Source: Curtobacterium sp. MCBA15_001
GTDB taxonomy: Bacteria > Actinomycetota > Actinomycetes > Actinomycetales > Microbacteriaceae
NCBI RefSeq assembly: GCF_001864835.1
Contig: NZ_MJGI01000023.1
Span: 122,416 to 186,415 of the forward strand
DNA: 64,000 nt
Direction: 5' to 3'
The translations under genes were made by a program, and so were the position numbers. The notes beneath the pieces were generated by a model. The model was not told the DNA's origin, made no database searches, and saw only the letters and a program-made list of their open reading frames with translations. Below, piece by piece: positions 55,308-63,872 of the stretch. The number at the start of each line of letters is the position of its first letter. Position 1 is the stretch's first letter.

Positions 55308-56789
55308 ATGTCCGTCCGCCTGTCCCCGGAGACCCTCGACGCGATCGCCGCCAGCGGGGTCGCCGTCCCGACCTACGACCGGGCGGGCATCACGGCCGGA
55401 ATCGTGCACTTCGGGGTCGGCGGCTTCCACCGGGCGCACCAGGCGATGGTCGTCGACCGGCTCCTGCAGCAGGGTGCGGCGCGGGAGTACGGCATCTGCG
55501 GTGTCGGCGTCCTCGAGCAGGACCGGCGCATGGCCGAGACGATGCGCGAGCAGGGCGGGCTGTACACGCTCGTGCTCAAGCACGCCGACGGCACCCGCGA
55601 ACCTCGGGTCATCGGCAGCATCGTCGACTACCTGCTCGCGGTGGACGACCCGGACGCCGTCGTCGAGAAGATGGCGAACCCGGAGACGAAGATCGTCAGC
55701 CTCACCATCACCGAGGGCGGCTACAACTTCGACCACGTCACGGGGAAGTTCGTCGAAGACGACCCGGGGGTGGTCGCCGACCTGGCCGGGGAAGCGCCGC
55801 CGCACACCGTCTTCGGGCTCGTCGTCGAGGCCCTGCGCCGGCGACGGGACCGCGGCGTCGAGCCCTTCACGGTGATGTCGTGCGACAACATCCAGGGCAA
55901 CGGGCACGTCGCCCGCGCGATGTTCACCGCCTACGCCCGGCTGCAGGACCCGTCGTTCGCGGACTGGATGGACGAGCACGTGCACTTCCCGAACTCGATG
56001 GTCGACCGGATCACGCCCGTGACGACCGACGAGGACCGCGCGATGGTCCGCGACGACCTGGGCATCGAGGACGCCTGGCCCGTCGTCGCAGAGCCGTTCT
56101 TCCAGTGGGTGCTCGAGGACGACCACCCCGCCGGTCGCCCGCCGTACGAGGACGCCGACGTGCAGCTCGTCGAGGACGTCGAGCCGTACGAGCTCATGAA
56201 GCTCCGGCTCCTGAACGCCAGCCACCAGGGCCTGTGTTACTTCGGGTACCTGTCCGGGTACCGCTACGCGCACGAGGCCACGCAGGACCCGGCCATCGCG
56301 ACGTTCCTGCGCCGCTACATGGACGAGGAGGCCACGCCGACGCTGCACCCCGTCCCCGGCATCGACCTCGAGGACTACAAGGCCACACTCATCGAGCGCT
56401 TCCAGAACCCCGAGGTCCGCGACACCCTGGCCCGGCTCTGCGCCGAGTCGAGCGACCGCATCCCGAAGTGGCTGCTGCCCGTCGTCCGTGCGAACCTCGC
56501 GTCGGGCGGGCCGGTGACGCTGTCGGCCGGCATCGTCGCGTCGTGGGCGCGGTACGACGAGGGCACGGACGAGTCCGGCGAGCCGATCACGATCGTCGAC
56601 CGCCTCGCCGAGTCCCTCCACCGCATCGCGCTGACCCAGCGCGACGACCGGCTCGCCTTCATCGCGAACCGGCAGGTGTTCGGCGACCTGGTCGACGACG
56701 AGCGGTTCGTCGCCGCGTACCGCGACGCGCTCGACGGGCTGATCGACGACGGCGCGCACGCGACGGTGGAACGCCTGTCGCGTTCGTAG
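55308..56789 (+). CDS. Mannitol 2-dehydrogenase family protein
   Basis: A 493-residue polyol dehydrogenase that oxidises mannitol or a related polyol/uronate to the 2-keto sugar with NAD. The nucleotide motif is GIVHFGVGGFHRAHQAM, and the catalytic signature is KLRLLNASHQGLCYFGYL with its Lys, Asn and His. ATG 55308 follows AAGGAG. No polyol transporter is next to it. Confidence 0.93.
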   Translation: MSVRLSPETLDAIAASGVAVPTYDRAGITAGIVHFGVGGFHRAHQAMVVDRLLQQGAAREYGICGVGVLEQDRRMAETMREQGGLYTLVLKHADGTREPRVIGSIVDYLLAVDDPDAVVEKMANPETKIVSLTITEGGYNFDHVTGKFVEDDPGVVADLAGEAPPHTVFGLVVEALRRRRDRGVEPFTVMSCDNIQGNGHVARAMFTAYARLQDPSFADWMDEHVHFPNSMVDRITPVTTDEDRAMVRDDLGIEDAWPVVAEPFFQWVLEDDHPAGRPPYEDADVQLVEDVEPYELMKLRLLNASHQGLCYFGYLSGYRYAHEATQDPAIATFLRRYMDEEATPTLHPVPGIDLEDYKATLIERFQNPEVRDTLARLCAESSDRIPKWLLPVVRANLASGGPVTLSAGIVASWARYDEGTDESGEPITIVDRLAESLHRIALTQRDDRLAFIANRQVFGDLVDDERFVAAYRDALDGLIDDGAHATVERLSRS

Positions 56790-56794
56790 TGCGC

Positions 56795-56864
56795 GCGTCG
56801 CACCCCGCTGCCGACATCGCACCCCGTCGGGACGGGGTGCGATGTCCGTGACGGGGTGCGACGC
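56795..56864. repeat. Family B nested palindrome, copy 2
   Basis: Outer arms GCGTCGCACCCCG (56795-56807) and complement (56852-56864), and inner arms GACATCGCACCCCGT (56813-56827) and complement (56832-56846), are all perfect. The unit CGCACCCCG occurs twice on each strand. Confidence 0.85.
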
Positions 56865-56866
56865 CG

Positions 56867-56906
56867 GACGGGAGGCTCGTGGGGACCCCGCCCCGCGCCT
56901 CCCGTC
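56867..56906. terminator. Family A palindrome between convergent genes
   Basis: GACGGGAGGC (56867-56876) and GCCTCCCGTC (56897-56906) with a G/C-rich loop. The right arm overlaps the stop codon of the nucleotidyltransferase gene. Confidence 0.7.
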
Positions 56907-57477
56907 ACCGCAGCAGCGCGAGCACCTGCGCCGCCAGCGCCCGCTGGGTCGGGTCGGCGCGGACCGCAGCCTCGGCGAGGGCGGCGATCCGCTCGGCGGC
57001 GGTGCCGACCGGCGCGGTCGCGCCGACCCGTGCGGCACCACGCGCGAGCAGTCCGTCGACGTCGCCGTGTCCGCGCCGGACCGCCTTGACCGCAGCGACC
57101 GCGTTCATGAGCGCGCTCTCCGCCGTCGACCAGGGGCGGACCCATGTCGGGTCGGAGCCGAAGGTGCCCGACACCTCGAGGTCGACCCGTTCGAACAGCG
57201 TCCACCCGGCGAAGCGGACGAAGACGAGTCGGCGATCCGTGTCGTCGGGGTCGAGCCGGAGGGACTCCACCGGTCCCACCGTCCGGAGCGCGTCGGGCAG
57301 TGCGGCCAGGGCCTCGTCACCGCGGGACCCGACCTCCCATGCCAGGTCGACGTCGCTGTACACGTCGTCGGTGCCGTCCGCACGGGATCCGCGGAGCGCG
57401 GCGGTACTGCCGGGGACGACCGTCGTCAGGGCCGTGACCAGCGTGTCGATCCGCTCGGCGAGGGACGAGGCGCGCAT
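56905..57477 (-). CDS. Nucleotidyltransferase-fold protein, aminoglycoside adenylyltransferase-like
   Basis: A 190-residue protein. The polymerase-beta fold signature is LRGSRADG (28-35) followed by SDVDLAWEV, with acidic Asp42 and Asp44 as metal ligands. The C-terminal part is helical. Relatives include small ANT-like enzymes and toxin-type nucleotidyltransferases; there is no antitoxin gene next to it. It diverges from a beta-lactamase gene across 47 bp. Confidence 0.8.
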   Translation of the reverse strand: MRASSLAERIDTLVTALTTVVPGSTAALRGSRADGTDDVYSDVDLAWEVGSRGDEALAALPDALRTVGPVESLRLDPDDTDRRLVFVRFAGWTLFERVDLEVSGTFGSDPTWVRPWSTAESALMNAVAAVKAVRRGHGDVDGLLARGAARVGATAPVGTAAERIAALAEAAVRADPTQRALAAQVLALLR

Positions 57478-57524
57478 GCCGCGAGGCTAGCCGCCTGTCA
57501 GCCGGGCGGGGCAGGCTGCAGGAC

Positions 57525-58448
57525 ATGCGTGCATCGACCAGGTCCTCCGCGCTCGTGCTGTCCGTCGTCGCCGCGATCGCGCTGACCGGGTGCAGCGGCG
57601 CTGCGGCTCCGTCCGCCACACCGACCGCGACGTCGTCGACGGCTGCCGGCACAGCGCCCGCCGCGGCCCGCACGGACCGGGCGTTCCGCGCGCTCGAGGC
57701 GCAGCACGACGCCCGGCTCGGGGTCGTCGCGATCGACACCGGCTCGGGACACCGCGTGCAGTACCGGCCGGGTGAGCGGTTCCCGTTCGCCTCCACGAAC
57801 AAGACCTTCATCGCAGCGGCGGTCCTGGCAGCGTCCTCGGATGCCGACCTCGACACCGTCGTGCACTACGGCCGGGGCGACCTGCTGTCGTACGCGCCGG
57901 TCACGACGCGGTTCGTCGACTCCGGGATGACGGTCGGAGAGCTCATCGACGCGGCGATGCGGTTCAGCGACAACACCGCGGCGAACCTGCTCGTCGCCCG
58001 GGTCGGTGGTCCGGCGGCCGTCGAGCAGTGGCTGCGCGGGACCGGCGACCGGGTGACGAACGTCGACCGCACCGAACCCGACCTGAACCAGGCGACACCG
58101 GGCGACGAGCGCGACACCACGACGCCGGCGCAGTTCGCCGCGGACGTGCGATCGGTGCTGCTCGGGACGACGCTCGAGGCCACCGACCGGACGTTCCTGC
58201 GGGACACGATGCTCGACAACACCACGGGTGCGGGGACGATCCGCGCCGGGGTGGACGCGGCGTGGCCGGTCGCCGACAAGACCGGCACGGGGGAGTACGG
58301 CGTCCGGAACGACATCGGCGTGGTGTACCCGGCGGGCGGTGCCCCGATCGTGGTCGTCGTGATGACGGCGACCGACCGTGCCGACGCCCAGGCCGACGAC
58401 GCGCTCGTGGCCGCCGCGTCGGGGACGGCGGTCGCGGCGCTGCGGTGA
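57525..58448 (+). CDS. bla: Class A beta-lactamase, lipoprotein
   Basis: A 307-residue enzyme that opens beta-lactam rings through an acyl-serine. All class A motifs are present: STNK (Ser90, Lys93), SDN (148-150), EPDLNQ with the general base Glu184, and KTG (252-254). A lipobox ALTGCSG puts Cys23 as the membrane anchor. No regulatory penicillin-sensor genes are adjacent, so it is probably an intrinsic chromosomal enzyme. Confidence 0.95.
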   Translation: MRASTRSSALVLSVVAAIALTGCSGAAAPSATPTATSSTAAGTAPAAARTDRAFRALEAQHDARLGVVAIDTGSGHRVQYRPGERFPFASTNKTFIAAAVLAASSDADLDTVVHYGRGDLLSYAPVTTRFVDSGMTVGELIDAAMRFSDNTAANLLVARVGGPAAVEQWLRGTGDRVTNVDRTEPDLNQATPGDERDTTTPAQFAADVRSVLLGTTLEATDRTFLRDTMLDNTTGAGTIRAGVDAAWPVADKTGTGEYGVRNDIGVVYPAGGAPIVVVVMTATDRADAQADDALVAAASGTAVAALR

Positions 58449-58496
58449 CGCGGGCTCCTGCGGTCGTCTGGAGCCCTGCGGCGTACGCTCCGCGGC

Positions 58497-58760
58497 ATGG
58501 CTGACTTCACCGAGGCGCAGGCCGCCGTCGTGCGGATCGAACGAGCGGAACCCGGGCGTTGGGACCTGTCGGTCATCAGTGACAGCGGGGTGCCGATGGG
58601 GCACGGGGTGTACCTGTTCGAGGCCGATCGCGACGACGAGCAGGACGAGGTCGCCGGCGCTGCCGAGTTCGTCGCGGAGTACGGCTTCCGGTTCGAGCCC
58701 GACGCCGTCGTGGCCGACGGCCCGGACGCCTTCTGGGCGCCGATGCTGCCGAAGGACTGA
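58497..58760 (+). CDS. Small acidic hypothetical protein (87 aa)
   Basis: An 87-residue soluble protein beginning MADFTEAQAAVVRIERAEPG. It has a beta-rich start (RWDLSVISDSGVPMGHGVYLF) cut here to short pieces: RWDLSVISDSG, GHGVYLFEADRD. Acidic residues follow. Start and stop are clean and the terminator hairpin follows 28 bp later, which supports expression. No family recognised. Confidence 0.6.
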   Translation: MADFTEAQAAVVRIERAEPGRWDLSVISDSGVPMGHGVYLFEADRDDEQDEVAGAAEFVAEYGFRFEPDAVVADGPDAFWAPMLPKD

Positions 58761-58780
58761 CCACCCCCGGCCCGCTCCGT

Positions 58781-58824
58781 GACGGACGGGAGGCACGGTG
58801 CCAGCTGGCACCGTGCCTCCTGTG
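58781..58824. terminator. Family A palindrome between convergent genes
   Basis: A perfect 32-bp palindrome (58789-58820, centre AGCT) on the arm GGAGGCACGGTGCC, same type as 20097. It separates the 87-residue gene from the siderophore-binding protein gene end. Confidence 0.75.
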
Positions 58825-58908
58825 TGCGCGCGCTCCGCATGGTGCGACGCGCCAGCGGCGCGCGGCGCCAGCGCCGACCGAGCCTGCGAGGTCGGTTGCG
58901 TGTGCCGG

Positions 58909-59913
58909 CTAGGACAGCTTCTTGCTGTCCTGCAGCCACCCGGCGAGCTCGGTCATGTACTGGGCCTGCGAGGCGTAGTCGAGCGCCGGGAAGGTCCAGC
59001 TGTGGACCTGGCCGGCCGCCAACGCGGCGTTGTCCGCGAAGGTCGGCTGCTTCTCGAGGTCAGCGACCTGGTAGCCCTGCTGCGACAGCAGCAGCACGTC
59101 GCCGCTGATCTGACCCGCGTTCTCCCAGCTGTAGATGCCCCAGTAGAAGCCCTCCGGCTTCGGGGTGACGAGGTCGACGCCGAAGTCGCTGTACATCTGC
59201 AGCGTGGGCTCGTCCGACGGGCGCGTGACGTAGGCGCCGTCGCCGTCCGCGTACATCGACACGACGCGCAGGTCCTGCTCCTTGGCGACGGTCTCGAGCT
59301 TCGTCTTCGCGGTGTCGAAGCGCTTCTCGGCCGCGTCGACCTTCGACTGCTCCGCCCCGAGCGACTCGGCCAGCCCGGTGACGTCGTTGATGACGTCGAG
59401 GCCCTTGCCGCCCCACTTCACCTGCACGACCGGAGCGATCGCGGCGACCTGTCGCTGCTGCTCCGCGTCCTTGAAGCCGTACGCCGGCGCCTTCGGGTCG
59501 AGCGTGCCCTTCGCGTCGGTCGGGTAGACCGACGTGACGACCAGGTCGGGCCGCAGCGCGGCGAGCTGCTCGAGGTCGATGTCCCCGTAGGACTTGCCGA
59601 GCTGCGTGATGCCCTTGGTGTCGAGGCCCTTGAACCGGGCGTCGGACGCCATGGTGAGCTGTCCGAACGTCCCGACCGGGTGCAGACCGTACTGCACGAA
59701 GGAGATCGCCAGGTCGTTCAGGACCACGACCCGCTTCGGGGTGTGGTCGACCTTGACGGTGGTGCCGGTCGCGTCCTCGTACGACCAGGCGCGGTCCGCC
59801 GCGGACGACCCACCACCGTCGGCGGACGACGCGGTCGTGCCGGTGCTCGAGCAGCCGGCGAGGAGGAGGGCCGACGCGGCCACGGCGGTCAGGAGGAGGG
59901 ATCGGAGCTTCAC
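58909..59913 (-). CDS. Siderophore-binding lipoprotein of an ABC importer
   Basis: A 334-residue lipoprotein, anchored at Cys21 (ALLLAGCSS). It has the FecB/FepB pattern: RVVVLNDLAISFVQYG, GDIDLEQLAALRPDLVV and a long helix between lobes (SLGAEQSKVDAAEKRFDT). GTG start with the iron box 1 nt upstream. It is the last gene of the importer operon that runs leftward, but the box gives it its own iron-controlled start. Confidence 0.93.
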   Translation of the reverse strand: MKLRSLLLTAVAASALLLAGCSSTGTTASSADGGGSSAADRAWSYEDATGTTVKVDHTPKRVVVLNDLAISFVQYGLHPVGTFGQLTMASDARFKGLDTKGITQLGKSYGDIDLEQLAALRPDLVVTSVYPTDAKGTLDPKAPAYGFKDAEQQRQVAAIAPVVQVKWGGKGLDVINDVTGLAESLGAEQSKVDAAEKRFDTAKTKLETVAKEQDLRVVSMYADGDGAYVTRPSDEPTLQMYSDFGVDLVTPKPEGFYWGIYSWENAGQISGDVLLLSQQGYQVADLEKQPTFADNAALAAGQVHSWTFPALDYASQAQYMTELAGWLQDSKKLS

Positions 59914-59914
59914 G

Positions 59915-59933
59915 TTAGGAGAGCCTAACCTAA
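59915..59933. promoter_or_regulatory. DtxR/IdeR-type iron box before the siderophore-binding gene
   Basis: TTAGGAGAGCCTAACCTAA matches the consensus TTAGGTTAGCCTAACCTAA at 17 of 19 positions. It overlaps the stop region of the ATPase gene and ends 1 nt from the GTG at 59913. Confidence 0.85.
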
Positions 59934-60764
59934 GTCGGCGGACTCCACGAGTCCCGCGTGGTCGAGGTCGTGCTCGTCGGCCTCGGGGACCACCATCGGC
60001 GCTCCGGTGACCGGGTCGGGGACCACCCGGGCGTGCAACCCGAAGGCCTGCGCCAACACCGCGGGCGTCAGGACATCGTGCGGGGGCCCGTCGGCGACGA
60101 CACCGCCGTCGTGCAGGACGACGAGACGGTCCGAGTACCGCGCGGCCAGGGTCAGGTCGTGCAGGACCATGACGACCGTCGCGCCCTGGTCGCGGTTGAT
60201 CCGCCGGACGAGCCGCAGCACCTCGAGCTGGTGCGCCAGGTCCAGGTAGGTCGTGGGCTCGTCGAGCAGCAGGGTGTCGGCGCGCTGCGCGAGGACGAGT
60301 GCGATCCAGGCGCGCTGCCGCTGCCCACCCGACAGGCTGGCGACGTCACGGTGGGCGACGGCGGTCAGGCCGGTCGCGGCGATCGCCTCCTCGGCCACGG
60401 CCGCGTCCTCGGCGGTCCACGGTCGTGCCCAGGACTGGTGCGGGTTCCGACCACGCATCACCAGGTCCAGCACGGTGGTGCCTGCAGGGGCGACGGGGGA
60501 CTGGGGCAGGATCGCGAGCTTCCGCGCGACGGCCCGGTTCGGCTCCTTGCGGATCGGCGCGCCGTCGAGGTGCACGTCGCCGGCGATCGGCTTGAGGACG
60601 CGCCCGAAGGCCTTGAGCAGGGTCGACTTGCCGCAGCCGTTCGCGCCGAGGAACGTCGTGACGGTCCCGCGCTCGATCGACAGGTCGAGGTCGTGCAGGA
60701 CAGGGTGCCGGTCGTAGCCGACGGACAGCTCGCGGGCTTCGAGCACGGCGGGGTGCGGGGTCAT
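59925..60764 (-). CDS. Siderophore ABC importer ATPase
   Basis: A 279-residue FecE/FepC-like ATPase. Walker A is GANGCGKST (40-48), the signature is LSGGQRQRAW, and Walker B is TLLLDEPTTYLDLAHQLE. It powers the two permeases encoded upstream. It overlaps the second permease by 4 nt and is followed by the binding protein gene after 11 nt. Confidence 0.95.
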   Translation of the reverse strand: MTPHPAVLEARELSVGYDRHPVLHDLDLSIERGTVTTFLGANGCGKSTLLKAFGRVLKPIAGDVHLDGAPIRKEPNRAVARKLAILPQSPVAPAGTTVLDLVMRGRNPHQSWARPWTAEDAAVAEEAIAATGLTAVAHRDVASLSGGQRQRAWIALVLAQRADTLLLDEPTTYLDLAHQLEVLRLVRRINRDQGATVVMVLHDLTLAARYSDRLVVLHDGGVVADGPPHDVLTPAVLAQAFGLHARVVPDPVTGAPMVVPEADEHDLDHAGLVESADLG

Positions 60765-61912
60765 CGGGACATCTCCTTGCGGTGACGGACGAGCAGCCAG
60801 ATCAGGTACGGGGCGCCGATCACGGTCGTGACGATGCCGACGGGCACCTGCCACGGGAAGGCCGACCGCGCGAGCAGGTCGGCACCCAGGACCAGGACCG
60901 CGCCGAGGGCCGCGGACAGCAACAGTGGCGGGCGGTTCGTGCCGGCGAGCCGGAGCGCGATCTGCGGGACGACGAACGCGACGAACCCGACCGGCCCGGC
61001 GGCGGCGACGGCCGCGGCGGTGAGCACCACGGCGAGGGCGATCACGAGCAGGCGGTGGCGCTGGATGCCGAGCCCGACGCCGACGGCGACCTCGTCCCCG
61101 AGCTGCCCGATGCCGAGCGCGGCACTCGTGGCGAGGGCGATGGGGACCGCGACCACGGTGACGATCAGCAGCGGCCAGACGCTCGACCACGAGGTGCTCG
61201 CCAGACTGCCGACGAGCCACTGCGACGCGGCGGTGGCCTGGGTGATCTGGGCCCGGACGAGCAGGTAGCTCGTCACGGCGTCGAGGGTGGCGCTCACCCC
61301 GATCCCGACCAGCACGAGCCGGTAGCTCTGCACGCCGCCCCGCCAGCCGAGCCCGTACACCGCCACGGCCGCGACCAACGCGCCGACCGTCGCCGCGACC
61401 GGGATGCCGCCGCCGAGGACGGCCGAACCGACGGCGTAGCTGCCACCGCCGAGCACGACCGCGGCGACGGCTCCGACACTGGCGCCGGAGGTCACGCCGA
61501 TGATGTCGGGCGTGCCGAGGGGGTTCCGCGTGAACGTCTGGGTGAGCGCTCCAGCGACCGCGAGGGTCACCCCGACCAGGGCGCCGGTCAGGACCCGGGG
61601 CAGGCGGAGGGTGGTGACGATGAAGGCGTCCGGACCGCTGCCGAGGCCGAGCAAGGACCGCACGACCACGTCGGGGGTGATCCACGTCGAGCCGATCGCG
61701 ACGCCGAGCACCACGAGCAGCAGCGCGACGACGACGGCGCCGACGCTCATGCCGAACACGCGGGGGCGCCAGGCGAGTCCGACGGGCCCGATCCGGACTC
61801 CGCGACGCTGCGGGGTCGGGGCCGTGCCGGTGGGCGCGGTCGTGCTGGTGGGCGCGGTCGTGCCGGTGGGCGCCGTCGGGTGTCCCGCCGCCGGGGTCCG
61901 TGTCGCGCTCAC
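60761..61912 (-). CDS. FecCD-family permease, second subunit
   Basis: A 383-residue membrane protein with about nine or ten helices. Family marks are LRLPRVLTGALVGVTLAVAG, TRNPLGTPDIIGVTSGAS and GPVGFVAFVVPQIALRLAG. The N-terminus is Thr/Pro/Ala-rich with repeats of the type TTAPTGT. GTG at 61912 overlaps the first permease stop by 4 nt. Confidence 0.93.
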   Translation of the reverse strand: MSATRTPAAGHPTAPTGTTAPTSTTAPTGTAPTPQRRGVRIGPVGLAWRPRVFGMSVGAVVVALLLVVLGVAIGSTWITPDVVVRSLLGLGSGPDAFIVTTLRLPRVLTGALVGVTLAVAGALTQTFTRNPLGTPDIIGVTSGASVGAVAAVVLGGGSYAVGSAVLGGGIPVAATVGALVAAVAVYGLGWRGGVQSYRLVLVGIGVSATLDAVTSYLLVRAQITQATAASQWLVGSLASTSWSSVWPLLIVTVVAVPIALATSAALGIGQLGDEVAVGVGLGIQRHRLLVIALAVVLTAAAVAAAGPVGFVAFVVPQIALRLAGTNRPPLLLSAALGAVLVLGADLLARSAFPWQVPVGIVTTVIGAPYLIWLLVRHRKEMSR

Positions 61913-62997
61913 AGTGCCACCAGCGATCGGCGACGTGCCACGGCGACGAAGACCGGGCCTCCGATGACGGCCAGGACGATGCCCACCTCGACCTCGGCGA
62001 ACCCGCCGATCAGTCGCCCGACGACGTCCGCCAGCAGCACCAGGGCAGCACCGAGCAGCGCCGACGCGGGCAGTGCCCACCGGTGCCCGGTCCCGACGAG
62101 TGCCCGAGCGACGTGCGGGACGGTGAGCCCGACGAACCCGATCGGACCGGCGGCCGCGGTCGCCCCGGCGGCCAGCAGGGTGATGCCGCCGAGCCCGACG
62201 AGCCGCGCGGCCAGCACGTTCTCGCCGAGGCCCTTCGCCAGGTCGGCGCCGAGGCCGAGGGCGTCGAGCGCGCGGACGTTGGTCACGGCGAGCACGAGGC
62301 CGACCACCAGGAACGGCCAGGTGGCGCCGAGCACGTCGAGCTGTCGCCCGGACAGCGACCCGACGACCCACAGGCGGTAGGCGTCGAGCGAGGCCTGGTC
62401 GGTGAGGACGATGAACGACGTCAGGGCGCCGAGCAGGGCGGACACGGCGGCACCGGCCAGCGCCAGGGGCACCGGGCTCGCGGTCCCGCTGCCGGCGATC
62501 GTCACGGAGAACACCACGACGCTCGCAACGACGGCACCCGCCAACGCGAACCACACCGTCACGCCGGTGTTCGTGATGCCGAACACGTACACGCCCAGCA
62601 CGACGGCGAGCCCGGCACCCGCCGAGACGCCGAACAGCCCGGGGTCGGCGAGCGGGTTGCGGGTGTGGCCCTGCATGAGCAGACCGGCGACGCCCAGTGC
62701 TGCACCGACCGCTGCGCCGATGAGCGTGCGCGGGACCCGGGAGCCCCAGACGATCGCCTCGTCGGTGCCGGAGCCCGTGTGCAGGAGTCCGGCGACGACG
62801 CGGTCGAGCCCGATGTGGTTGCTGCCGAAGACCATGCTCGCGACCCCGGTCAGCCCGAGCACGACGACCATCCCGAGCACCACGGCAGCCCGTCGTCGCA
62901 TCGCTCGCCGGTGCACTCCGGGAGCGCCGACCGGGGGACGCGCTGCCGCCGGACGGACGTCGACGGGAGCGGAGACTGGGGATGGCACGGAGACCAT
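61909..62997 (-). CDS. FecCD-family permease, first subunit
   Basis: A 362-residue membrane protein. Marks are SRVPRTLIGAAVGAALGVAG, TRNPLADPGLFGVSAGAG and GPIGFVGLTVPHVARALVG. It is the first gene of the leftward importer operon (permease, permease, ATPase, binding protein). The ATG at 62997 lies just 1 nt from the iron box it shares with the divergent reductase gene. Confidence 0.94.
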   Translation of the reverse strand: MVSVPSPVSAPVDVRPAAARPPVGAPGVHRRAMRRRAAVVLGMVVVLGLTGVASMVFGSNHIGLDRVVAGLLHTGSGTDEAIVWGSRVPRTLIGAAVGAALGVAGLLMQGHTRNPLADPGLFGVSAGAGLAVVLGVYVFGITNTGVTVWFALAGAVVASVVVFSVTIAGSGTASPVPLALAGAAVSALLGALTSFIVLTDQASLDAYRLWVVGSLSGRQLDVLGATWPFLVVGLVLAVTNVRALDALGLGADLAKGLGENVLAARLVGLGGITLLAAGATAAAGPIGFVGLTVPHVARALVGTGHRWALPASALLGAALVLLADVVGRLIGGFAEVEVGIVLAVIGGPVFVAVARRRSLVAL

Positions 62998-62998
62998 C

Positions 62999-63017
62999 TT
63001 AGGTTAGCCTTCCCTCA
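62999..63017. promoter_or_regulatory. Shared DtxR/IdeR-type iron box
   Basis: TTAGGTTAGCCTTCCCTCA matches the consensus at about 15 of 19, the left half perfectly. It fills the whole 19-bp gap between the two divergent start codons (62997 and 63017) and even touches the reductase ATG. Confidence 0.9.
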
Positions 63018-63850
63018 TGGCGAAGACCCCGCGGCTCCTGCCCACGCACCCCCGGCTCTTCCACGCGCGGGTCCTGCGGACGGAACGGGCGACCCCGTCG
63101 ATGCACCGCGTGACCATCAGCGGCGACGACCTGCACGAGTTCGAGCACCTCGGGTTCGACCACTGGTTCCGCCTGTTCATGCCGCTGCCGCACCAGGACA
63201 CGTTCCGCATGCCGGAGCTCGACGGCGCGAAGTGGTGGCCGCAGTTCCTCGCCGTCCCCGAGGACGTCCGTCCGCACTGCGCGAACTACACCGTCGCCGC
63301 CTTCCGCCCAGCGACGGCGACCACCCCGGCGGAGCTCGACATCGACTTCGTCGTCCACACCGACGCCACCGGCACGCCCGAGGGCCGCGCGGCGCTCTGG
63401 GCCTGTGCTGCCCGTCCCGGCGACCAGCTCGCCCTGCTCGACCAGGGCTGCATCTTCGACTGCCCGGACGACACCAGCGAGGTGCTCGTCGTCGCCGAGG
63501 AGACCGGCCTGCCCGGGGTCGTCGGCATCGCGGCCTCGCTGCCGCGGGACACGGTCGGCCGCATCATCCAGGAGGTCCCGACCGCCGCGGACATCCGCCC
63601 GCTCGACGCCCCGGCCGGCGTCGCGGTGACCTGGATCGTCCGCACCGACCCGCACGCGACCCCCGGTGCGGCGGCGCTCGAGGAACTCCGACGCCACACG
63701 CCGTCCGACGACCGCGGGTACGCCTTCGTCGTGGGGGAGAGCACCCTGGCGACCGAGGGGCGCCGCCACCTGCACCGTGCCGGGCTGCCGAAGGCGCGGA
63801 TCACCTTCAGCGGCTTCTGGAAGCAGGAGCGCACGCGCGTCCTCGCCTGA
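63017..63850 (+). CDS. Siderophore-interacting protein (FAD-dependent ferric reductase)
   Basis: A 277-residue reductase that frees iron from imported siderophores. It starts with the FAD-binding barrel (HRVTISGDDLHEFEHLGF, NYTVAAFRPATATTPAELDIDFVVH in short form: YTVAAFRP, LDIDFVVH), then the SIP domain with AEETGLPGVVGIAASLP and WIVRTDPHATPG. It is divergent from the importer genes and controlled by the shared iron box. Confidence 0.93.
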   Translation: MAKTPRLLPTHPRLFHARVLRTERATPSMHRVTISGDDLHEFEHLGFDHWFRLFMPLPHQDTFRMPELDGAKWWPQFLAVPEDVRPHCANYTVAAFRPATATTPAELDIDFVVHTDATGTPEGRAALWACAARPGDQLALLDQGCIFDCPDDTSEVLVVAEETGLPGVVGIAASLPRDTVGRIIQEVPTAADIRPLDAPAGVAVTWIVRTDPHATPGAAALEELRRHTPSDDRGYAFVVGESTLATEGRRHLHRAGLPKARITFSGFWKQERTRVLA

Positions 63851-63872
63851 CGTCGGGGCTCGGCCCGCCCGA

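Noticed and set aside
16551..58824. Repeated palindromes considered as a CRISPR array
   Set aside because: The copies are kilobases apart, have no regular spacers and no cas genes are present.
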